Positions 18,022 through 25,055 of a DNA stretch of 25,055 nt are shown here, piece after piece. Source of the stretch: Solicoccozyma terricola (taxonomy: Eukaryota > Basidiomycota > Tremellomycetes > Filobasidiales > Piskurozymaceae); the NCBI GenBank assembly GCA_001600875.1, contig BCLD01000001.1, forward strand, positions 1,605,007-1,630,061, given 5' to 3'. The stretch's first letter is position 1. Every line of letters begins with the position of its first letter. The position numbers and the translations under genes are program-made. The notes beneath the pieces were generated by a model. The model had not been told where the DNA came from, ran no database searches, and saw only the letters and a program-made list of their open reading frames with translations.

Positions 18022-20434
18022 ATGAACTTTTCTCCGCATAGACCTCGGTTTTCAACCAATCCTTCACCCACCGCCACGATATCCCCTCAGAATCTCCCTC
18101 CATTCACCACTGGATCTTCCCACACTTTTTCGAATAATCATTATTTCCCACTCAGTTCAAAATCATCCTTGAATCATGTAGACGAAGGTACAGAGTCGTC
18201 GGTTCACCGACCAGAGACGAGTGAAACGCAGCCGCCACAGCCGCCGCCGCCGCCGCCTATCCCACCTAGACCTACTCAAATTCGCAAGGATTGGAATCCA
18301 CTCGCCGCCGTCGAGCCGATATCACCTTCCAAGAGCAAAAGTAATGGATTGCCACCGCCTATCCCAGCCAGGTCAAGAAAACTATCATCTTCCTCGTCAA
18401 CCAACACGACGACGACGACGACGAAATTACCTACCACGCCTACCTTGGCAAGTGGAAATATCGGTGAAAAGGGCGTTGATTCTGCACTTGGAATCTCTCC
18501 TCCAAAAGACCACGACGTAGAGATGTCAAAAGCACAAGAGGTACCGATGTCTCAAGAGGATGTGATAATGGGAGATGGAGATCAGACACCTATAGCGGAC
18601 CTCTACCCTGGATTCTCGTCTACACAACCTGCACCATCAGGAAGCCAATCTGAAATGAACATGGATACTGGGACTGGGAGTACCATGACGGGTATGAACG
18701 GTACAACCGCGAACCCCACCACCGCCACCACCACCACCGAAGCATCAACTCAAAGAAGACCATTACCACCTCGACCTCATCCACCAACCGTAAGTCCTTC
18801 AGTCGTTTCTTCTCACTACCCGAGACCCCCAAACACCCCTCGGCCTAACCCCCTTCCCCGAACCCCAGGAAATTCCAGCGTGGGATCCGGATACCAAATC
18901 CCACATCCCTCCTTCACTCACTCTCGACTCCCGTCAAAACGCCTACACATCCCAAGCCACTCCACCCACTCGTCTCCGCTCTGCTGTACAACGGAGGGAA
19001 GATCCAAGGAGGGTACGAGCTGGAATGTTACGTCGGCCTGCGGAGATGGGGGTCCTCGTTCACGGAGCAAACGGTGGGAAAAAGGGAGTGGTAGGCGAGT
19101 GGGTGTTGGATCCGTTATTGAACAGTCCACCAAAATCTGGAGATGGGGAAAGACCAAGTTTGGTTCCGAAACGATCGTCTAGGATTGAAAGGTTGACTTT
19201 ACGACGAAAGAGAGGATCAATGTCATCACCTACTGCAGTGTTTTCAACCACAACGGGGGATATCGATATTCGTCTTGGAATAGTCAATCAGTCAATGTCT
19301 GGTTTAGGGCTCGGTCAGAATGGTCAGTTGACAGGTGAGGAACTGCATGGAGGATTGGAGGGGGGATTTCAAGACCAGGTGAAGGGGATGGAAGGTGATA
19401 CCGAGGTTGGAGTGGCAAAGGTCGAAGTAGGCACGGCAAAGGGTCATGTCAGGCTCGAGTTGGTGAGTTGGAGGGGAAAGGGGAGGGTGCGGGGAATGAT
19501 CACTAACGAGGTAGCCCCCGTGAGATAGGCGGAATTGGATCCCGATCGATGTATCAATTTGGAGGTTTCTTCGAAACATGGTGAGTCGACGGGGAGGTTG
19601 TCCAAAATATTCGGAAAACTGAATCAGGAATTTGCTAGGTATGATCTTTATCCTCGTGTAGGTCGTCGCATCCAGCACGACCCCACTCCATAACTAATAT
19701 TATCTCTTTTTCGCGCAGACCGCCTACCTTCCGAGGACCTATAAAATGCTCGACGTCGGCCTCACATCCAACTGTCTTCCTTCCCGCTTTGAGAGAGAAG
19801 ATCAAAATCCTCTCATCGAACAGAGGAGAGACTATTGCGTCAGTGTGGAAGACGTCAACCGAGATTGATCCACAGACAGGCTGAAGATGAATCACGTCGC
19901 AGATACCTCGGCGACCAACCGGAAAACACACCATCCACCATTCTCCCCGCACGTCGAACATCCGACCGGTTGCGTGTGCGTAATGGCACACCAACAGGGG
20001 TTTTCCTCCCGAACCCCCCGGGAAACATTCAGACCTGTTCTCCAGCACCAATGGAAGTCGATCAGGATTTTCACCTTCCAACCGCATCGAGATTAGGTGA
20101 TGGTTCTGTGGAGACGTTTATCCCTAGTTTGGGATCGGCAAGTCGTCCCTCGATGCCTGCAAATTCAGCTTCAATGGCGGGTTCCTCAGCTACCGTACAG
20201 GGGAATCCTCCTCCCACGACGCCAGAATCAACCCTCTCCGCCTCTTCCTACTCCTCATCCATAACCATCGGTCTGTATGGACAAGAACAGCCCATCCCTC
20301 GGAATAGCACGTTTGCAGGCTTGGGGAGTACGTTGACGGGGTTGATGGATGGGTTGGAAGGGTTGAGATGCGAGATAAACAAGGTGATTGAAGGAGGTGG
20401 TACTGGCAAAGGGAAGGGGAGGACGAGATGGTAG
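18022..20434 (+). CDS. Proline-rich protein with probable DUF7330-type C-terminal domain
   Basis: Exons 18022-18789, 18869-19462, 19529-19638, 19719-19842, 19880-20434; phases consistent, about 716 aa. The first 250 residues are disordered and carry several SH3-ligand-like motifs (PPPPPPIPPRP, LPPPIPARSRK, RRPLPPRPHPP). Exon 2 has IPPSLTLDSRQNAYTSQATP and a basic stretch IERLTLRRKRGS. The later exons show CINLEVSSKHG, RPPTFRGPIKCSTS, VFLPALREKIKILSS, RRRYLGDQ and DRLRVRNGTPTGVFL, a layout recalling the DUF7330 domain of fungal hypothetical proteins; this match is from memory and moderate. The tail is Ser/Pro-rich and ends in a helix (LTGLMDGLEGLRCEINKVIE). The ATG at 18022 is chosen for its CAACAATG context; an in-frame ATG at 17899 would add 41 residues. 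Intron 19843-19879 is only 37 nt and is proposed because it restores frame between two conserved-looking parts. Confidence 0.75.
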
Positions 20435-20665
20435 GTAGGTAGGTAATATCAGTCGCAGAGAAGACGGTGAGATTGGTATATACGCGAGGCTGTGTGCTAG
20501 TTGTAGTTGAACCTGTACCGGAATACACGAAGAAATGTAAACTGTGGGGCCCCATACGTGAGCAAGCTCCATCCGCAAAAAGCAGGCTGTGTATTGATAT
20601 CATATCACGCCGTTCACCCGAGTACAACATCACCATCCAGGTCCCGGAAAAGGTTCATCGCAGTC
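20435..20665. other. Short intergenic region between tandem plus-strand genes
   Basis: 231 bp holding a GTAG repeat (about 20431-20445) directly after the stop and the presumed promoter of the next gene. No coding signal is seen on either strand. Confidence 0.5.
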
Positions 20666-22614
20666 ATGCGCGACTCCAACCTCTACACCCTTCTCATCCG
20701 ACCATCAAACATTCCTGCCGAAACTGCCACGCCGTCTTCCCATACCGATATCATCCACCTCGTCGAACGTCGAGACGGATCAGAAGAACCGCGATACACT
20801 CGAGTGAAAAAACGAGTTGACGAGGAGAGGATAGCTAAGGGTGTTGATCCTGGAGCGTATGAGGCGGAATTGTTGGGTACGCGGGAAAAAGTCGTTGGGG
20901 CAGGGCAAAAAAGGTGGTTGACCGAATTTTCCCGTGGTTTTATTATACAGACGCATACACCGGAGCCAAGTTGGCTTCAGTTTCAGCAACAAATCACAAA
21001 GCAAAGAACAAGAAGATACAGCTTCATAGTCCGGATGTGGTTTTGGGGTACGAGTCGACTGGGACGCTGTGAGTGCGGGGACAAGGATGAGCACGCGAAA
21101 TGTTTGACCAAGTGTTCGCTCATTGCTAACGGCGTGTTCCAGGACATTCGTGGGATTGCTTTCAACCGTGTAGTGGCATTGAGCATATAGCTGATTGATA
21201 ATAACTCCCCCCGGCATTCCAGGAATGGACCTTTACATTTGAAGAGTGAGTGTCGAGCTTGCGGAGCGAAATATGTATATTCATTCGCATACCCACTCAC
21301 CCACCCCACCACCCAGCCAAAAATTCCGATGGCGTAGAGAAATGTTCGGACCCAACGATTTCCAATGCGTTCTGGATCGCCGTCCTGATCCTGCTGTTGA
21401 GATCTGCATGTGAGTTATGCGGGTCTCGAGTCCTGAACGACTTGAACTGAATCGCGGCAAAATCGACGACAGTTCGAAAGCTCCGTCCAAGGGCAAAGAC
21501 GGATGGATTCAGCTCATCGATTACAACATCCAGCGGTTTGATATCAAGGATGCCAAGGGTGTGGTACATTCACAATCACGTCGTTTCTCCGAGTTCAACT
21601 GATCGATTCCCCTTCGCAGGCCTCGAACTGGCCCTCTACATCTCTCTCATCTCACTCATGGACAGCTTGGATGAGAGACAAGCTCAAAAAGAAGCAGGTT
21701 CATCATCAGGGAATGGTAGACCTTCCGCGTCGAGAATTGGAAGCGGGAACAGTGCGGTTGGACAACAAGATGGGAGTAAAGGAGACAGTGTTGTAGTTGT
21801 GGGTAGGGTCCGTGAACAGCTGTTTCGTAGTGACCCTGATGAGCACCGCACAGAATCCAAATGAAGTGGCGGTTGAAGCTGATGGATCGACTGCTGATTA
21901 TGTATCTAAATGTGTATCTTTACTTCGCGTGAGTTGCTTTTTGATGTTATTTCGGAGACCGTCACTGACGAATCGGATGAACATTCCAGGATGATTCCAT
22001 TTTATTCGTTGTAATCAGGTCGAAAGGAGGAAAGACGGCTGGAAAAGCTGTAGAAGTAGCTGACGCTACCAAACGGTGAGGTTGAAGAGTAAACACTCAA
22101 CGGAACATCGCTGAGGAATTCCCTTTTTCTACCAGAGCACGACATCGAGCTGGGCTTGATCAGCAAGGTTTAGGACTCTATCAGTATGTCGTCGATGAAC
22201 CAGAATCCACTCCTGCTGGACCCAAGGTGATCGATTTGAACAACACAAGAGAGTGGGTGGTATGACTTGATTAGCCTAACAGCGCTGACCACGCCTCCGG
22301 AATCACTCAGCAAAAGAACTTGGACTCCTCCTCCTAATATCGCCATTTACCTGTCAAAGATCGATCTTCCTGACCTCAACCCATCTCGTCGGGCAGCTGC
22401 TCGAAGCCCACCGGTATTCCCGCAAGACCAGCGCAGGACATCAGGGTCGCTGAACCCTCCCCCTCTACCTGGCTCTTACCCTCGGCCTACGGACGCCATT
22501 TCCCCTGTCAGCTCGAGTCCCAACTCTGGACAGGCGCAGAAAAAAACAAATACGGATGACACGGTAGACGCGGTAGGAAACAAACTGAGCCGGTTGTTCA
22601 GATCAAGGAGTTGA
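20666..22614 (+). CDS. Unknown protein, 11 exons, beta-rich core and disordered tail
   Basis: Exons 20666-20876, 20951-21068, 21143-21167, 21223-21245, 21317-21409, 21473-21558, 21620-21798, 21854-21928, 21990-22075, 22136-22252, 22311-22614; all phases close, 438 aa. I do not recognise the family. The core reads AYTGAKLASVSATNHKAKNK, GYESTGTLTFVGLLSTEWTF, FEDQKFRWRREMFGPNDFQC, LDRRPDPAVEICM and KDGWIQLIDYNIQRFDI, then a hydrophobic helix LELALYISLISLMDSLDE. The alternation of short strands with RW/WT motifs resembles tubby-like/scramblase-type barrel proteins of basidiomycetes, but that is only an impression. A conserved-looking segment DDSILFVVIRSKGGKTAGKA follows, and the last 100 residues are Pro/Ser-rich and end KLSRLFRSRS. 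No signal peptide or clear membrane segment is seen. Two exons are only 25 and 23 nt. It converges on PAN2 with 89 bp between the stop codons. Confidence 0.85.
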
Positions 22615-22703
22615 AGGGGTGTGGTCCGGCTAGAGACAAATGTTGTATGCAAATCGGGTACATGTCAACAATTTACATATCGGTTCCTTTCATGATTCGT
22701 TCT

Positions 22704-25055
22704 CTACCGCCATTGTTTTGGCGTCCGCGGCACGCGGTGGTTCCGACTGGCACCTGTCTGCAATGAGAACGGTGATGCGGGTGGCATCAGACCAGAGGAT
22801 GAATGTTGATGCATGGGAGGGGTTTTCAACACCGAGTCGTCCAGCTTTCCAGGTGACATGGCTGCTGCTGGAATAGGGGGTTTGAAGCCCTGGAAAAGGA
22901 AACGGTTCGTCAGCGGTCCCGATGGGATGATAGAAGCGAGCCACGCACCAGTCGTTGCCCTGCCTCAAAGATATCCTCCATGACATCCTCGAAGCGGTTT
23001 TCATTGACAAACGTTTGGTACATTCGGTACAATAGCAGTGCCGAATGCGCATCCTCGATAGAGTCGTGCTCCGCCGTCTGAATGTCCTGCTTGAGAAGGA
23101 ACCACGAGAGGAAACGAAGAGACAGCTTGCGATGACGTGCCGGGTCGTAGTAGATGTTGACTGTGTCAATGACCTGATTCGGTGGAACGAAGATGTCTAC
23201 GAAGGGTGAGGGTCAGTGCCCGTTGCCCCCCGGGGGGGGAACGCAACGCCGCCACTCACTGATCGTTCGGAAATCCTTTGAAAGGCCATGACCAACAAAG
23301 ATACAGCCTAGGTCGACAACTGGGAGGTTGGTGGGGGGTTAGTCAAAACGGCACTACAGACTCGCCGTCCCTCGCCAGACTTACGCAGACGGAGCTTTTT
23401 GTAAGCGGCCTTTAGAGGTACGACGGTATGTATTGATTGATACGGGTCAAGATCTCCCTCTGCGAAGTATTGGGGGTATATCAGCCCCGATTTTCGTGAG
23501 AGCCTCTTGTTTCGGCATACCCTTGATTCCAGAAAACTCTGTCAGATAATCCATCACCTTCTCGCTAGTATGTATATAGTCGTCGATAAACGGTTCTCCC
23601 TCCAATGGACCTTGCCCTCGCAGCACCGAAACTCGCGCCAACGACATCTTTGAAGGTCGCAGCACTTGCTTTGTACCGTCCGAGCGTATCTCCAATTCTT
23701 CCATCTGTAACGCTACGAATTCGGCATCGATGGAGATCAGAGTGCCTGCTGTAGGTAACTCGTCCGGCGTCAGCAATTGATGCCGTATTCTGTCTCTTGC
23801 GCGTCGGCTGGAGGGAATAGGTCAGCACCCCGTGAAACCATAGAAAGCAGATAAACTCACGTAGATATTGAAACGTCCTTGAATAATATGGAGGTGTCAA
23901 GCTGCATGGCAACGTCCGGAGATGCCGAGTCTGAAGGCACACATTCGTCAACTCGTTCGAGGTATACAACGGCGGGGACCTTGAGGCAGGGATTAGCTGA
24001 TGATCGAGCATTACCAGCGACATACTCACTTTCCAATCAGCGGCAAAATTCAGCGCCTCCTCGGCTGAAACCTCGAGTACGAGAAAGTCATTGAAGAGAA
24101 TCCAGCTTGCGGCTTGGCCGTCTTTGCCAGGCACTGTGGAGGCGGGGTTGTCAGTGTCCACGCAGGTTGAAATCGGCAATCATGCACTCACTCTTCACTA
24201 GGGACACCAGATGTGATGCACCTTCTTCGGGGACGATTTGTACGACCAGAGCCTGCGGTGGGACGCTCACGTCGTTACATGGTGTTTTTACCCTGCAACG
24301 TGGAAAGCGCTCACCTTGATTTCGTAAACCACCTCCCACGGTGCCAACGCTGCCTCTTCGGATGGCCTACGTGCCACAACAGAAAACGTCCCGTCATCCT
24401 GCATTCGCACCCTTACGCAATCGGGCAGGAACCGTCTCTGGTCGGCCGGTTTCGATACCTTGTCTCGCCAAAGTTCATTGTGGTCATCTGTGAGGATGGC
24501 CGCGTTTACCGCCAGTACGGGGGGTAGCAAGTCGTGCGCGGAAAGGCCCGGTGGGAACACCCGGCGACTTCTGAGCATGACAACTCGCTTGCAAAATGAG
24601 CACGTTGCTTTGCTCGACGAGTCTCTCATCAGCGACGCCTGGAGCAATGACGCAAAGTCTGTCGGTGCGTTGATTTCGTTGGACAGGGTCTGCGACGGGA
24701 TTTGAGTCAGAATGTATGTCGACAACGCGTGATCTGGGTACCACTCACCTTTCGAGAATACAACATGTCGATGGCATGTACTACAACGTCCCTCGTCGTA
24801 CTCATCCCACACGACCCACAGCTGTTGACGTTCTGACATCCCATGGATGTGACTTTTGCTACGGGCGATCGAGTTGGTGACGGTCGACGGCCACGGAGTG
24901 TACTCGAGTCAAAATCCTCGTCGCTATACGTCGTGATCAACCATCGATTGAATTTCTGGATGATGCTCGCGAGATCTACTCGGCCATCATCCTCGTCGGT
25001 AACAAACAGTCCAAGGCTGTGTGCTGGGGGGGGGGGGGGGGGGGGGGGGGGGGGG
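22704..25055 (-). CDS. PAN2: PAN2, catalytic subunit of the PAN2-PAN3 deadenylase (C-terminal part)
   Basis: Poly(A)-shortening nuclease that starts mRNA decay; 5' end outside the window. Exons in transcription order: 25023-24749, 24689-24315, 24252-24192, 24133-24030, 23979-23861, 23807-23521, 23459-23385, 23319-23260, 23196-22949, 22889-22704; phases consistent, stop TAG at 22704-22706. The first two exons cover part of the inactive ubiquitin-hydrolase-like domain ([45 protein letters not shown]). The exonuclease domain has all DEDDh positions: SIDAEF (D, E), HGLSKDF (D) and EHDSIEDAH (H, D). Flanking blocks [41 protein letters not shown] and [12 protein letters not shown] are as in the family. 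The C-terminus is a variable Pro/Ser tail after [20 protein letters not shown]. The window edge cuts the gene inside an intron. Confidence 0.97.
25026..25055 (-). repeat. G30 tract at the window edge, C30 on the PAN2 sense strand
   Basis: At least 30 G to the last base. On the PAN2 strand this is poly-C running directly into the acceptor AG (25025-25024) of exon 25023-24749. The true length is unknown because the sequence ends here. Confidence 0.95.

Noticed and set aside
22690..23169. 159-codon minus-strand frame at the end of PAN2
   Set aside because: It is out of frame with the DEDD nuclease motifs; the PAN2 frame with its last intron at 22948-22890 explains the region.
1..25055. tRNA, rRNA, CRISPR arrays, transposons or inverted terminal repeats
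   Set aside because: I saw no cloverleaf-like segments, direct-repeat/spacer arrays, transposase or reverse-transcriptase motifs on reading both strands; only simple repeats and homopolymers are present.

Overview
The window is nuclear DNA of a basidiomycete fungus, most likely a Tremellomycete (Cryptococcus/Kwoniella-like). The reasons are dense packing (intergenic gaps from about 90 to 500 bp), many short introns of about 40-100 nt in every gene with GTGAGT/GTAAGT donors and CTGAC/CTAAC-like branch sites, and protein families with the expected fungal architecture. I placed the exons by hand from splice consensus, reading phase and family conservation. Phases close without conflict for eight of the ten genes. 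The N-terminal parts of the ChAPs gene and the Ran-binding gene contain junctions I could not settle.

Layout, left to right: (1) a ChAPs-family exomer cargo adaptor (298-4374, +); (2) a Yrb2/RanBP3-like Ran-binding protein with FG-type motifs (4779-7350, +); (3) EAF3/MRG15, chromodomain plus MRG domain (7607-9275, +); (4) an unrecognised protein with leucine-rich-like segments (9470-11073, +); (5) nucleoporin NUP53/Nup35 (11347-12934, -), divergent from (6) the zinc-finger ribosome export factor BUD20 (13140-13878, +); (7) a She3-like coiled-coil protein (14369-16420, -); (8) INO80 subunit IES6 (16683-17762, -), divergent from (9) a proline-rich protein with a probable DUF7330-type C-terminal domain (18022-20434, +); (10) an 11-exon protein of unknown function (20666-22614, +); (11) the C-terminal part of the deadenylase PAN2 (22704 to the window end, -). 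These are ordinary housekeeping and regulatory genes: trafficking, nuclear transport, chromatin and mRNA turnover. Nothing indicates an operon, gene cluster, mobile element, tRNA, rRNA or CRISPR array.

The most unusual property is in the introns. Many carry long G or C homopolymers (11 to 30 nt). Read on the sense strand of each gene, the G tracts lie towards the 5' splice site and the C tracts towards the 3' splice site. One assembly gap (Ns) and the right edge of the window fall in such tracts. Other points worth a look are two GC-AG introns with identical AG|GCAAGT donors, a start codon apparently split by an intron in IES6 with an overlapping upstream ORF, micro-exons of 20, 23 and 25 nt, introns of 37 and 39 nt, and the palindrome CACGTG in four promoter regions. 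I found no evidence of a wholly new biological system. The intron homopolymer asymmetry and the two unassigned or oddly composed genes are the best leads.
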